DNA of 64,000 nucleotides, taken from NCBI GenBank assembly GCA_016794505.1, contig JAEUJZ010000160.1:62001-126000 (forward strand), in the 5' to 3' direction. Source of the DNA: Myxococcales bacterium. Lineage in GTDB: Bacteria > Myxococcota_A > Polyangia > Palsa-1104 > JAEUJZ01. The position numbers and the translations under genes are program-made. How positions within the stretch are numbered: the stretch's first letter is position 1; every line of letters begins with the position of its first letter. The notes below the pieces were generated by a model. The model was not told where the DNA came from and did no database searches. It saw nothing but the letters and a program-made list of their open reading frames with translations. Positions 25,457 through 35,253 of the stretch are shown here, one piece after another.

Positions 25457-28348
25457 CTACGTCGACTGCATTTCTTGGAGGGTGGCGGTGTGGCGTTCGA
25501 TCTCGGTGCGGCGGGCTTCGAGCTCGGTGATGCGGGCGCGGTTTTCGGCGACGACTTCGGGCTTGGCGCGGGCGACAAAGTCGGGGTTGGCGAGGCGAGC
25601 GGCCAGGGACTCGCGCTCTTTTTCGACCTTCTGCGCTTCTTTGCCGAGGCGGACGAGCTCGGCAGGGACGTCGAGCAGGGTGGCGGCGTTGAGCAGAAGC
25701 GCGGTCAAGCCCGGCTGCACCTGCGGGATGGTGCCGCGGGTGTTGGGATAGTCCGAGACGATGTCGGCGACGCGGCAGCGAGTGAGGAGCTCGATCAAGG
25801 GGCGCTCGGCGGACAGCACAGCGCGGGTGGCTTCGTCGCTGCTCTTGAGCACGAATTCGACGTTGCCATCGGACTTGAGCTGATAGGTCGACTTCAGCGT
25901 GCGGATGGCCGAGACCGCCGACTGCACGACGGCCATGTCGCGCTCGGCTTCGCCGTCTTTGAGCGCCTCATCCGCCGAGGGGTACAGCGTGATCATGCAG
26001 CTTGCCGGCGCGCCGGGGAAGCGCGGCAGCTTCAGCCAAAGCTCCTCGGTGATAAACGGGATGATGGGGTGCAGCAGGCGCAGGCTGGTTTCCAGCACAA
26101 GCTGCAGCGTACCGAGGGCGGCGCGGCGCTTCTGGACGTCGGCGCCATGGCTTAGGTGCGGCTTGCACAGCTCGATGTACCAGTCGCAGAGCTCGTTCCA
26201 GAAGAAGTGATACAGCGCCTGCGCTCCGTCGGCGAAGCGGTACTCGCCCCAGGCCAGGTCGACGGCATCGGTCACAACCTGCAGGCGCGACAGGATCCAG
26301 CGGTCGGAAAGCGAAAGCTGGATGGGCACCAGGGGCTTGGCGAGATCGTCGTCGATGGCGCCGCGACTGGCGAGAAGCGCGGTGCGGAAGTTCTGCAGGC
26401 CCTCGGTGTCGCCGTCTTCGGCGTACATCAAAAAGAAGCGGACCGCGGACCAGATCTTGTTTAGGAAGTGGCGATAGCCCTCGACGCGCGGCACCGACAG
26501 GCGAATGTTGCGGCCCTGGGCGCCCATGACCAAAAGAAAGAAGCGCAAGGCATCGGCGCCCTGCCGCGGGAAGCCCTGGGGATAGGCCGAGGCCGCGCTG
26601 GGGAAGGCCTTTTTGAACTTGGCGAAGGCCTCGTTCAGATCTTTTTGCGCGGTGGGCTTGCTCGTGTCGACGCCGAGGACGGTCTCGATGCCGGCGCCAT
26701 GCACCAGGTGCAGTGGGTCCAGGACGTTGCCGCGCACCTTGGACATCTTTTCGCCGTTTTCGTCGACGACCAGGGCATGCAAAAGGACGACGCGGAACGG
26801 CACTTTTTTCATGAAGTGCAGGCCCATCATCATCATGCGCGCCACCCAGAAGAACAGGATGTCGTGCCCGGTCTCCATCACTGACGTGGGATAGAACGTG
26901 CGCAGATCGCGCGTCGCTTCCGGCCAGCCCAGCGTCGAAAACGGCCACAGGGCCGAGCTGAACCAGGTGTCGAGCACGTCGGGGTCTTGGATCAGATCGC
27001 GCCTCCCGGCTTTTTCGTAGGCCTCTTCGGCCGTGCGGGCGACGAAGACCTGCGGCTCTTCGCCTTCTTGGGCCGGGGTGTACCAGGCGGGGATGCGGTG
27101 GCCCCACCACAGCTGACGGCTGATGCACCAGTCGCGGATGTTGCGCATCCAGCGGAAGTAATCGTCGGTGTAGTGCTCGGGCACAAAGCGCGTGCGGCCC
27201 TGCTCGACGGCTTCGATGGCGGGCTTGGCCAGCGGCTCGGTGCGTACGAACCACTGCAGGCTCAGCATCGGCTCGACGACGGTGTCGCAGCGCTGGCAGC
27301 GGCCCAGGTTGAGCTTGTGGGGCTTTTCTTCGACGAGGAAGCCGGCATTCTGCAGCGCTTCCAGCACGGCCTTGCGCGCATCGCCGATGGACTGACCGCG
27401 GAAGGCCGCGGGGGCCTTGTCGTTGAGGCGGCCGGCAAAGTCGAAGACCGAGATCTGCGGCAGGCTGTGACGCTGGCCGGTCTCGAAGTCGGAAAAGTCG
27501 TGGCCCGGCGTGACCTTGACGGCGCCGGTCCCAAACTCCATCGAGACGAGGATCGCGTCGCCGATGATCGGGATCGTGCGATCGCACAGGGGAAGCTGGA
27601 CGTGCCGGCCGATGAGGTGCTTGAAGCGCTCGTCCTCGGGGTGAACGGCGACGGCAGTGTCGCCGAGCAGGGTCTCGGGCCGGGTGGTGGCGACGACCAA
27701 GCGCTCGCCGGTCTCGGAGCCAACGACGGGATAGGCGATGTGCCAGAGCTTGCCGTCGGTCTCGCTGGCCTCGACTTCCAGATCGGAGAGCGCGGTGGCG
27801 CAGCGCGTACACCAGTTGATCAGACGCTGTGCGCGATAGATCAAGCCGTCTTCGTGCAGGCGAACGAAGGCCTCGGTGACGGCCTTGGACAGTGCCTCGT
27901 CCATGGTGAAGCGGTTGCGCTGCCAGTCGAGGCTGAAGCCGAGCACGCGAAGCTGCTCAGTGATGCGGTGACCGTATTTTTCGCGCCAGGCCCAGATGCG
28001 CTTTTCAAACGCCTCACGGCCCAGGTCGTGGCGGGTCTTGCCTTCTTCTTTGGCAAGCTGACGCTCGACGACAAGCTGGGTGGCGATGCCGGCGTGATCG
28101 GTGCCGGGCAGCCACAGGGCGTTGTACCCCTGCATGCGCCGCCAGCGCGTGATCACGTCCTGCACGACATACATCGCATGCCCCATGTGCAACGAGCCGG
28201 TGACGTTGGGCGGCGGGATGACGATGGTAAACGGCGTCTTGGGCGTCGTCGCGTTGGCGTGGAAGTAGCCTTGCTCTTCCCAGTGCTGGTACCACGTGCT
28301 CTCGACCTGCTGTGGGTCGTACGCCTTGGCTAAGTTCGGTTCTTTCAT
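25457..28348 (-). CDS. valS: Valine--tRNA ligase
   Basis: 963 residues, the normal length for the enzyme that charges tRNA-Val. Class I signatures: HMGH at residues 54-57 (PPNVTGSLHMGHAM) and EKMSKVRGN in the second half. The editing domain lies between (TTRPETLLGDTAVAVHPED), the anticodon-binding helices follow, and a C-terminal coiled coil (about 895-963) is typical of ValS. AGGA just before the ATG serves as ribosome site. It is a single-gene unit, divergent from the S1-domain gene. Confidence 0.97.
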   Translation of the reverse strand: MKEPNLAKAYDPQQVESTWYQHWEEQGYFHANATTPKTPFTIVIPPPNVTGSLHMGHAMYVVQDVITRWRRMQGYNALWLPGTDHAGIATQLVVERQLAKEEGKTRHDLGREAFEKRIWAWREKYGHRITEQLRVLGFSLDWQRNRFTMDEALSKAVTEAFVRLHEDGLIYRAQRLINWCTRCATALSDLEVEASETDGKLWHIAYPVVGSETGERLVVATTRPETLLGDTAVAVHPEDERFKHLIGRHVQLPLCDRTIPIIGDAILVSMEFGTGAVKVTPGHDFSDFETGQRHSLPQISVFDFAGRLNDKAPAAFRGQSIGDARKAVLEALQNAGFLVEEKPHKLNLGRCQRCDTVVEPMLSLQWFVRTEPLAKPAIEAVEQGRTRFVPEHYTDDYFRWMRNIRDWCISRQLWWGHRIPAWYTPAQEGEEPQVFVARTAEEAYEKAGRRDLIQDPDVLDTWFSSALWPFSTLGWPEATRDLRTFYPTSVMETGHDILFFWVARMMMMGLHFMKKVPFRVVLLHALVVDENGEKMSKVRGNVLDPLHLVHGAGIETVLGVDTSKPTAQKDLNEAFAKFKKAFPSAASAYPQGFPRQGADALRFFLLVMGAQGRNIRLSVPRVEGYRHFLNKIWSAVRFFLMYAEDGDTEGLQNFRTALLASRGAIDDDLAKPLVPIQLSLSDRWILSRLQVVTDAVDLAWGEYRFADGAQALYHFFWNELCDWYIELCKPHLSHGADVQKRRAALGTLQLVLETSLRLLHPIIPFITEELWLKLPRFPGAPASCMITLYPSADEALKDGEAERDMAVVQSAVSAIRTLKSTYQLKSDGNVEFVLKSSDEATRAVLSAERPLIELLTRCRVADIVSDYPNTRGTIPQVQPGLTALLLNAATLLDVPAELVRLGKEAQKVEKERESLAARLANPDFVARAKPEVVAENRARITELEARRTEIERHTATLQEMQST

Positions 28349-28498
28349 GGGGTCCTGTGCCCTGTGGAGGCTGTCGCCGGGTTCTGTGACCGAGCGGATC
28401 CGAGGAAAAACTCGCGCTTACTTACCACATCCGCGCCGTGGCTCTGCAACTTCGTTTCCGCTGTTTACAAAGCGCGCCACCCGCCGGCCGAGATCGAG

Positions 28499-28504
28499 TA
28501 GAGT
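28499..28504 (+). promoter_or_regulatory. Candidate -10 element (TAGAGT), leaderless
   Basis: TAGAGT ends 8 nt before the ATG at 28513. No Shine-Dalgarno is present. Confidence 0.4.
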
Positions 28505-28512
28505 GGCGCCGC

Positions 28513-29874
28513 ATGTCGACCACGGGTTCTCCTACAGACAAACCAATTCAGAAGCACAGCCCCCAAGGTGGCGGCGCCAAGCGAGCGCAGAGCCACGCCG
28601 CATTCAGTGGCCAAGGGGCCGATGAGTCGGCTGACTTCGCGTCGATGTTGGCCGAGTTCGAGGGCGCAAGCGGCGGCAAGGCGGCGGGCAAAGCCAAAGC
28701 CAAAGCCGCCCGCGTGCAGATCGGCCAAGAGATCAAAGGCCGCATCGTTTCGATGTCGCGCGAGTCGGTGTTCGTCGACTTGGGCGGTAAAGACGACGGC
28801 ATCTTGACCCTGGACGATGTCCGCGGTCCCGATGGCCAAGTGACGGTGCAGATCGGCGATGAGATCACGGCGCGCGTCGTCGAGATCGACGGCAAAAGCG
28901 GCGGCATCGTGCTGCGCAAGGCGCTGGGTCGCGGCGATGCCAAGGGCGCGCAAGAGCTTCGCCAGGCGTTCGACATCGGGCTGCCGATCGAGGGCCTGGT
29001 GTCCGGCGTGGTCAAAGGCGGGGTCGAGGTGCAGGTGGCGGGCGCGCGGGCGTTCTGCCCGATCTCGCAGCTTGAGCTTCGCCACGTCGAGGACGCGGCG
29101 GTGTATGTCGGTCAGCGGCTGCAGTTCAAGATCACGCGCTTTGAAGAGGGCCGCAGCCTGAACCTGGTGCTGTCGCGCCGCGTGATCCTGGAAGCCGAAG
29201 CGCACGAGCGCGCGGTCGAGGTGCGCAAGAAGCTTGCGGTGGGCGTGGTGCTGCGCGGCAAGGTGACGGCGCTTAAGGACTATGGCGCCTTCGTCGATGT
29301 GGGCGGCATCGAGGGCATGCTGCACGTGAGCGAGCTTTCGTTCCAGCGCGCTCGTCACCCCAAGGACGTGCTGAGCATCGGCCAAGACATCGAAGTCCAG
29401 GTCATCAAGATCGAGACGGGCGAGGCCGGCGGCAAAAAGGGCGAGCGCATCTCGCTGTCGCTCAAGTCGCTGGCGAAAGATCCGTGGGCCGAGATCGAGA
29501 CCGACTTTCCGCTGGGCAGCCGCCACGGTGGCACGGTGCTGCGCTGCGAAGACTTCGGCGCCTTCATCGAGCTTGCGCCCGGTGTCGAGGGTCTGCTGCA
29601 CATCAGCGAGCTTGCCGATGCCCAAGGCAAAGGCGGCAAGCTGCGCCACGCCAAAGACGCGGTGTCGCCGGGTCAGAAGATCGATGTGGTGGTCAAGCTC
29701 ATCGATCGCGACAAGCGGCGCATGGCGCTAGAGCTTGCGTCCACGCACAGCGCGCGGCAGGAAGAGCGCGCAGCCATCGCCAGCTTGGCGGGCCAGGCGA
29801 GCGCCGGGCCGCAGCGCTTCGGCACCTTCGGCGATCTGATTGCGGCGCGCTTGAACGCAGCCAAGAAAAAGTAA
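28513..29874 (+). CDS. S1 RNA-binding domain protein (ribosomal protein S1-like, four S1 repeats)
   Basis: 453 residues. A basic Ala/Lys-rich N-terminal tail of about 70 residues precedes four S1 OB-fold repeats starting near residues 75, 155, 245 and 345. The third is canonical (GVVLRGKVTALKDYGAFVDV). Classical S1 has six repeats, so this is a four-repeat paralogue or a shortened RpsA; a role in mRNA binding or translation is likely. The ATG at 28513 is preferred because TAGAGT lies 8 nt upstream. The DUF2911 gene follows after 38 bp. Confidence 0.85.
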   Translation: MSTTGSPTDKPIQKHSPQGGGAKRAQSHAAFSGQGADESADFASMLAEFEGASGGKAAGKAKAKAARVQIGQEIKGRIVSMSRESVFVDLGGKDDGILTLDDVRGPDGQVTVQIGDEITARVVEIDGKSGGIVLRKALGRGDAKGAQELRQAFDIGLPIEGLVSGVVKGGVEVQVAGARAFCPISQLELRHVEDAAVYVGQRLQFKITRFEEGRSLNLVLSRRVILEAEAHERAVEVRKKLAVGVVLRGKVTALKDYGAFVDVGGIEGMLHVSELSFQRARHPKDVLSIGQDIEVQVIKIETGEAGGKKGERISLSLKSLAKDPWAEIETDFPLGSRHGGTVLRCEDFGAFIELAPGVEGLLHISELADAQGKGGKLRHAKDAVSPGQKIDVVVKLIDRDKRRMALELASTHSARQEERAAIASLAGQASAGPQRFGTFGDLIAARLNAAKKK

Positions 29875-29912
29875 GCCCTCGATCCCCTGCCTTCCTCTAT
29901 TAGGAGCCTCCT

Positions 29913-30791
29913 GTGTCGCACTCGTTTCGCCGTTGTAGTTCCCTGGCTTTGACCGTGTCTTTTTCGTCGCTGCTGCCGGCTGCGGCATTGCTTGTTTGCG
30001 GCAGCGCAGAAGCGCAGCAGCTTGAGCTTCCGCGGCCGAGCCCCACGGCCAAGGTCAGCCAAATGGTCGGCCTGACCGAGATCAGCGTCGATTACAGCAG
30101 CCCGGCGGCAAAGGGCCGCAAGGTGTTCGGTGGGCTGGTGCCGTTTGGCCAGCTTTGGCGCACGGGCGCCAATGCCGCGACGAAGATCACGTTCAGCAAA
30201 GACGTGACGATCGAAGACAAGCCGGTTCCTGCGGGCACGTATGCGCTGTTCTCGATCCCGACGGCGACTGGCTGGACGCTGATCCTGAACAAGAACCCGA
30301 ACCAGGGCGGCACGGAGCAGTACAAGCAGGATCTCGACCTGGCGCGTTTTTCGGTGAAAGCGCAAGCGAGTGCGATGCGCGAGCGTCTGACGTTTCTGTT
30401 CAGCAACACCACCGACAGCACGACCTCGCTGGATCTGGAATGGGAAAAGGTCCGGGTGTCGCTGCCGATCAAAGCGGGCACCGATGCGCAAGTCGCGGCG
30501 AACATCAAAGGTCTGGAGACCGGCGCGTGGCGGCCGTGGAACAGCGCGGCGCGCTACCTGCTTGAGAGCAAAAAGGATCTCGATCAGGCGCTGGGTCTGA
30601 TCGACCGCTCGCTGTCGCTGAAGGAAGACTGGTTCAACACCTGGACGAAGGCGCAGATCGTCGCGGCCAAGGGCAAGCCGGCCGAGGCCTGCCCGCTGGC
30701 GCAGAAGGCGCAGAGCCTGGGCGAGAAGTCGGACTCGTTCTTCTTCGCTGCGGAAGTGAAGAAGGCGATCGCCGACTGGAAGTGCAAGTAG
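29913..30791 (+). CDS. DUF2911 domain exported protein
   Basis: 292 residues. The GTG start is preceded by AGGAG (29902-29906). A signal peptide ends near SAEAQ (residue 35). The middle part matches the DUF2911 pattern: SPTAKVSQMVGLTEISVDYSSP, FGQLWRTGANAATKITFSKDV and PAGTYALFSIP. A C-terminal helical segment (about 210-292) looks TPR-like and includes a Cys pair. The biochemical role of DUF2911 is not known. It is probably co-transcribed with the S1-domain gene. Confidence 0.85.
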   Translation: MSHSFRRCSSLALTVSFSSLLPAAALLVCGSAEAQQLELPRPSPTAKVSQMVGLTEISVDYSSPAAKGRKVFGGLVPFGQLWRTGANAATKITFSKDVTIEDKPVPAGTYALFSIPTATGWTLILNKNPNQGGTEQYKQDLDLARFSVKAQASAMRERLTFLFSNTTDSTTSLDLEWEKVRVSLPIKAGTDAQVAANIKGLETGAWRPWNSAARYLLESKKDLDQALGLIDRSLSLKEDWFNTWTKAQIVAAKGKPAEACPLAQKAQSLGEKSDSFFFAAEVKKAIADWKCK

Positions 30792-30839
30792 TCGCAGCCA
30801 GAGCGCGGCGGGGGGACGCGGGCGGCGCTGGACGCGGAG

Positions 30840-32255
30840 CTAGGGCGCGGCGGGATGGACCTTCTCGATGCGCTGCAAAAGCTCGCGAGCCTGGGGGGCG
30901 TCGCGGCGATCCCAGCGCGGACTGGTCGCAAGAGCGCGCAGAAGAGCGCTGCGTGCGGTGGCGAGATCACCGCGCGCCTGTGCGAGCACACCCCGGTGAT
31001 AGTCGATGCGCGGATCGACGATGCCGGGGGCGATGGCGCGCTGCATGGCGGACCAGGCCTCGTCGAGGTGACCGGCGTGATACAGGGCCCAGGCCAGCGC
31101 GTCATACGACCACAGATCGGGGCGGTTCTGGGCCTCGCTACGGGCTAGCTCGACGGCGCGATCCGGCTGTTCGTGGCGCGAAGCAAGGAACAGCGACAGC
31201 GCGCGTGGATCGAGGCGCGGGCCGAACCGCAGAAGCTCGCCGCGCTGCTCGGCGGCTGACGTGTGCTGTCCCAGGGCTTCGTGCGCTTCGAACAGGCTGA
31301 TGCGCGTGGTGATGTGCGGATCGCGCGACAGCGCCGCGGAAAGCTCGGGCAGGGCGCTCGCCGGATCGTCCAAGGCGTGCAAGAGCACGCGAGCGTGGGC
31401 AGCTTGTGCGACGGCGTAGCCGGGCAGATCGATCCGCGCACGCTCTAGCTCGGCCATGGCCTCGGGGTAGCGGCCACGCAAGAAAAGAAGCTCGGCACGC
31501 TGCACGCGGCAATAAGCGCGCGGCTCGGGATCGCGGGGCGAGCCGGCATCGATCGCCTGCTGCATCAGATCGATGGCTCCGTCGGCATCGCCGAACAGAT
31601 AGCGCAGCCAGGCGCCGCGACTGTACGAGCGCAGATCTGGCTTCAGATCGATCATCGCCTGCACCGCGTGCTGGGCTGCGCTGTAGTCGCCTAGCTCGAC
31701 GGCGCTGTCGCCCATGGCGCCCCAGGCCGTTGCATCGCGCGGGTTGATCTGCAAGAGCGCTGCGGCCTTGGCCTGTGCCTCGCGAAAGCGATGATCATGC
31801 AACAGAACCGCAAGCTGCACGTGGTGCGCGCCTGCGTGCTGCGGCGCGATGCGCAGCGCTCGTGCTGCGGCGTCTTCGGCCTGGGCGTACTCGGGGTCTG
31901 AGCTGGTCTGTCGGGCTTTGCGCAGAAGCGCCTGCGCCAAGCGCACCCAGGTCTCGGCATCGGCGGTGGCTTGCCGCAAGAGCGCCTGCTGCAGGGCGCG
32001 AATCTCGCCATCGACCGGAAGGTTTCCAGCGACGGGAACCAAGGCTCCGCTTGCCGCGACTGCAGGCGGCGTGGGACTGCGCGAACGGCAGCCCGGCCCG
32101 GTCAGCAGCAGCGCCACGGCCGCAAGAAGCAGCGCGCTTGCCGCAAGGCCTTGACCGCCGAGCAAACGACGCCTGCAGAAGAGCCCGCGATCCATAGAGC
32201 GAGCCATCATCGCACGCTCGCGCGGGTGCGCGTTCCGCCGATGTGGGGACCGCAT
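30840..32255 (-). CDS. TPR-repeat lipoprotein
   Basis: 471 residues from the ATG at 32255; ATGs at 32210/32207 are alternatives. An N-terminal hydrophobic helix ends in the lipobox LLTGPGC. The rest is almost entirely tetratricopeptide repeats (YAQAEDAAARALRIAPQHAG; ATAWGAMGDSAVELGDYSAA; LWSYDALAWALYHAGHLDEA), a scaffold for protein contacts in the periplasm. TAGGCT at 32265-32270, 9 nt before the ATG at 32255, supports the longer form. It is divergent from the CefD-like gene. Confidence 0.8.
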   Translation of the reverse strand: MRSPHRRNAHPRERAMMARSMDRGLFCRRRLLGGQGLAASALLLAAVALLLTGPGCRSRSPTPPAVAASGALVPVAGNLPVDGEIRALQQALLRQATADAETWVRLAQALLRKARQTSSDPEYAQAEDAAARALRIAPQHAGAHHVQLAVLLHDHRFREAQAKAAALLQINPRDATAWGAMGDSAVELGDYSAAQHAVQAMIDLKPDLRSYSRGAWLRYLFGDADGAIDLMQQAIDAGSPRDPEPRAYCRVQRAELLFLRGRYPEAMAELERARIDLPGYAVAQAAHARVLLHALDDPASALPELSAALSRDPHITTRISLFEAHEALGQHTSAAEQRGELLRFGPRLDPRALSLFLASRHEQPDRAVELARSEAQNRPDLWSYDALAWALYHAGHLDEAWSAMQRAIAPGIVDPRIDYHRGVLAQARGDLATARSALLRALATSPRWDRRDAPQARELLQRIEKVHPAAP

Positions 32256-32327
32256 GCTGTGTGCAGCCTAGGTTCGCGATTTTGAGCGGCTCGTCTTCGT
32301 AGTACCGTGGCTGCGGAAAGTGAACGA

Positions 32328-33539
32328 ATGACACCTCTTGCGCGACCCTCTGGATGGCTGCTTGATCCGTCGACGATCTTCTTGAACCACGGCTCGTTTG
32401 GGTCGTGCCCGCAGCCGGTGATGGACGTCCAGGCCGAGCTTCGCCTGCGCATCGAGCGCGATCCCGTTCACTTTTTTAACGAAGAGCTGGATCCAGGCCT
32501 GGAAGCGGCGCGTCAGGCGATTGCTGCACTGGTTGGGGCCGATGGCGAGGATCTGGTGTTCGTGCGCAACGCGACGAGCGGCGTGGCGGCGGTGCTGGCC
32601 TCGCTGCGCTTGCAGGCGGGGGATGAGCTTCTGCGCACCGATCATGGATACAACGCGTGCAACAACATCCTCGACCGCGCGGCCGAGATGAGCGGAGCGC
32701 GGGTCGTCGTGGCGCGGGTGCCGTTTCCACTGCGCTCGGCCGATGAAGTGGTGCAGGCGGTGCTGGCCATGACCCGTGAGCGGACGCGCCTGGTGCTGGT
32801 CGATCACATCACCAGTCCGACGGGCCTTGTGCTGCCGATCGCGGCGCTGGTGTCGACCCTGCAAGCGCGCGGCATCGATGTGCTGGTCGACGGAGCGCAC
32901 GGCCCCGGCATGGTGCCGATCGATCTGAGTGCGCTGGGCGCCGCGTACTACACGGGCAACCTGCACAAGTGGTGCTGTTCGGCGCGGGGGGCGGCGTTTC
33001 TGCATGTGCGCCGCGATCGACAAGCAGGCCTGCATCCGGCGGTGACCAGTCACGGCAAGAACGTTCCGCGCACGGATCGCTCGCGCTTCTTGCTGGAGTT
33101 CGACTGGCAAGGCAGCGACGACTATACGGCGATGCTGACCGTGCCCGAGGCGCTGCGTTTCATGTCTGCGCTGCGTCCAGGCGGACTGCCGCAGCTTATG
33201 GCCGAAAATCACGAAAAAGCCTTGGCGGCGCGCAGGCTGCTGGCCGCGGACTTGGGGGTTCCGCTGCCCTGTCCCGATGAGCTGATCGGCGCCCTGGCCT
33301 CGCTGCCCTTGCCGCCGCGAAGTGCCCAGGATCCAGCGCCGCAGCGGCCGGTGCCGGCGCACATCGATCCGCTGCAAGCCGTGCTGTACGAACGCTATCG
33401 CATCCAGGTTCCGGTGGTGCCCTGGCCAGCGCCGCCGCAGCGTCTGATTCGCGTCTCGGCCCAGGACTACAACGCGGCCTCGGACTACGAGACACTCTCG
33501 CGCGCACTCGGCGCGCTTCTGGGTCTTCGCCGGCTCTAG
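32328..33539 (+). CDS. Class V aminotransferase-fold PLP enzyme (isopenicillin N epimerase-like)
   Basis: 403 residues, fold-type I PLP enzyme. Characteristic parts: FLNHGSFGSCP near the start, VFVRNATSGVAAVLASL, TDHGYNACNN, VDGAHGPGMVPIDL (PLP-ring Asp region) and NLHKWCCSARGAAFLHV with the Schiff-base Lys. This series is typical of CefD-type epimerases and cysteine desulfurase-like relatives; the substrate is unknown. The ATG at 32328 has GGAAAG at 32315-32320. An in-frame GTG at 32307 is an alternative. Confidence 0.85.
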   Translation: MTPLARPSGWLLDPSTIFLNHGSFGSCPQPVMDVQAELRLRIERDPVHFFNEELDPGLEAARQAIAALVGADGEDLVFVRNATSGVAAVLASLRLQAGDELLRTDHGYNACNNILDRAAEMSGARVVVARVPFPLRSADEVVQAVLAMTRERTRLVLVDHITSPTGLVLPIAALVSTLQARGIDVLVDGAHGPGMVPIDLSALGAAYYTGNLHKWCCSARGAAFLHVRRDRQAGLHPAVTSHGKNVPRTDRSRFLLEFDWQGSDDYTAMLTVPEALRFMSALRPGGLPQLMAENHEKALAARRLLAADLGVPLPCPDELIGALASLPLPPRSAQDPAPQRPVPAHIDPLQAVLYERYRIQVPVVPWPAPPQRLIRVSAQDYNAASDYETLSRALGALLGLRRL

Positions 33540-33717
33540 CGGGTTGCGGTGGCAATGGGCGCGGGTCCGCTCATCGTGCTGCGTTGCCGCACTGCGTCGA
33601 AGCGCAGCAAGCCAGCGGATCTGGAATGGTTCTGTCAGACCGCAGATCTAGCCTGCTTTTAGGGGCTGGACTTGCAGCGAACAGAGCGACGATTCTAGCG
33701 AAAGCATGACGTGGGAA

Positions 33718-33747
33718 TCGACAGCAGCAAGCTCCTGTTGCTAGGGT
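33718..33747 (+). promoter_or_regulatory. Candidate sigma70-type promoter
   Basis: TCGACA (33718-33723) and TAGGGT (33742-33747) are separated by 18 bp, upstream of the TIGR04552-like gene (first ATG 33764). Confidence 0.4.
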
Positions 33748-33763
33748 CCGGGCCGCTTCTGCA

Positions 33764-34957
33764 ATGCGTGCCGACAGCACGGCAGAGCGGCCACGAACCG
33801 ACGACAGGCACGACACCATGGAAGTGAAGGACATGCGACAAGTCACAGACGATCTTCAGCGAATGGCGGAAGGAACGGGGGCTGTTCCGACGGTGAGCTC
33901 AGATCGCATGTCCAGCGCATCGCTGGTGGACTTGGAGGCGATGCGGCTGCTTCTGCACGGCAGCTCAGTCATCGACTGGCATCAGCTTGCGTTCGAGGAC
34001 TTGACGCAGGTGCGGCGGTTCTTGCGGGTCAACGAATTCGATCCCGACTCGCCCGAGGACATGGAGCGCCTGGAAGAGCTTCGCAGTGAAGCTGTCGATT
34101 ACCTGCGACGGCACTTTGGCTATCGCATTCCCGAGGACATTGCCGAGGGCGTGCCGGTCAGCGAGCTGCTGCTCTTGGCATCGCGGCGTGGCCGCCACCA
34201 GACGTACGCCTGCATCGTGCTGAAAGTGATGTTGGTGCTGCATCACTTGGATGGTCGCGAGCGCTTGATTCTCATGCCGGTGTCAGACGTGCAGCTATTC
34301 GGCCTGGTCGAAACCAAGGTCGTGCAGATCGTCGACGAGATGCGCGGCGCCGGCCTGCCGATCGTCGAGTTCGCCTGGAGCCGCAAGGAGCGCGACAGCC
34401 TGATCACCAAGCTCTTGGCGAAGCGCGACTCCATCGCGGCACACGTCTACGACAAGCTGCGCTTTCGTCTGATCACGCGAACCTATGAAGATCTGGCGCC
34501 GGTCTTGCGCGAACTTCTGTCGCGCTTGGTGCCGTTCAACTTTGTGATGCCAGGGCAGACCGTGAATCGACTGCTGCCTTTTTCGCGCATCCTGCGCGAT
34601 TTTCCGTCGCTGCGTCGTCATCAAGAACACATGCAGGCAGCGGACGAGATCAACCTGGGTGAGACCGCGGACAACTCGTTTTCAGCGGACACCTACCGTG
34701 TCATCAACTTTGTGGCGGATCTGCCGCTGCGGGTATCGCAGGTGATGCGCCACCTGAACCTGCCCAACGAAGAGAGCGAGCAGTTCGATCCGGGCGGCAT
34801 CATCTTTGTGCTGACGGAATTTCAGGTGATGGACGCGGCGACGAACCAAGCCAACGAGCAGGGTGAGTCGAGCCATGAAGCGTACAAAGAGCGTCAACAC
34901 ATCGAAGTGAAGGCGCGCTTGACACGCGGGATGAAGGGGCGACCGCAGAAAGGCTGA
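33764..34957 (+). CDS. TIGR04552-like conserved protein
   Basis: 397 residues, no signal peptide or TM. The central part (about 60-350) matches what I recall of a deltaproteobacterial family named only by number: FEDLTQVRRFLRVNEFDPDS, LMPVSDVQLFGLVETKVVQIVDE, VYDKLRFRLITRTYEDLAPVL. The last stretch is faintly like the core of RelA/SpoT nucleotidyltransferases (DKLRFRLI), but catalytic residues are not evident. ATGs at 33818 and 33833 are alternative starts; no Shine-Dalgarno stands out. Confidence 0.65.
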   Translation: MRADSTAERPRTDDRHDTMEVKDMRQVTDDLQRMAEGTGAVPTVSSDRMSSASLVDLEAMRLLLHGSSVIDWHQLAFEDLTQVRRFLRVNEFDPDSPEDMERLEELRSEAVDYLRRHFGYRIPEDIAEGVPVSELLLLASRRGRHQTYACIVLKVMLVLHHLDGRERLILMPVSDVQLFGLVETKVVQIVDEMRGAGLPIVEFAWSRKERDSLITKLLAKRDSIAAHVYDKLRFRLITRTYEDLAPVLRELLSRLVPFNFVMPGQTVNRLLPFSRILRDFPSLRRHQEHMQAADEINLGETADNSFSADTYRVINFVADLPLRVSQVMRHLNLPNEESEQFDPGGIIFVLTEFQVMDAATNQANEQGESSHEAYKERQHIEVKARLTRGMKGRPQKG

Positions 34958-35095
34958 GCCCGCGTTCTGCGCTGCCCGTCGCATGCTTGTTGGGGGCGTC
35001 CAGGGGCGATAGGGCAGGGGGATGCGCGGGGCCTTCCGGGCCGGTCGGCTCAAAGGGGGCAAGAAGTGTAGTGGCCGAGCGCCTTGCGGCAACCG

Positions 35096-35124
35096 CTGCG
35101 CCTGGGCGCGCCCGCAGATTTTTT
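35096..35124 (+). terminator. Candidate intrinsic terminator
   Basis: CTGCG (35096-35100) pairs with CGCAG (35113-35117) around a GC-rich interior and is followed by ATTTTTT. It would end transcription from the TIGR04552-like gene. Confidence 0.4.
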
Positions 35125-35224
35125 CCGTGCGGACAGGAACCCACCTCGCCCCCCACGGTCTAAGGCCTTGTTTTCCTTGGTGTTTCCGTCTGCCGAGAAA
35201 AAATACGGCTCAATAAAAAAGTTT

Positions 35225-35253
35225 GGAACCACACAAGAAAAGAAATGTCTGAA
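35225..35253 (+). promoter_or_regulatory. ECF-sigma (RpoE-like) promoter candidate
   Basis: GGAACC (35225-35230) and TCTGAA (35248-35253) are 17 nt apart, the spacing used by RpoE-type ECF sigma factors (GGAACTT...TCTGA). Transcription would start about 45 nt before the ATG at 35307. Confidence 0.45.

Noticed and set aside
26987..28333. Long plus-strand frame opposite valS
   Set aside because: Shadow of a conserved tRNA synthetase; no independent motif or start signal.
33641..33661. GCAG...CTGC followed by TTTT as a terminator after the CefD-like gene
   Set aside because: The stem is only four base pairs, too weak to claim.
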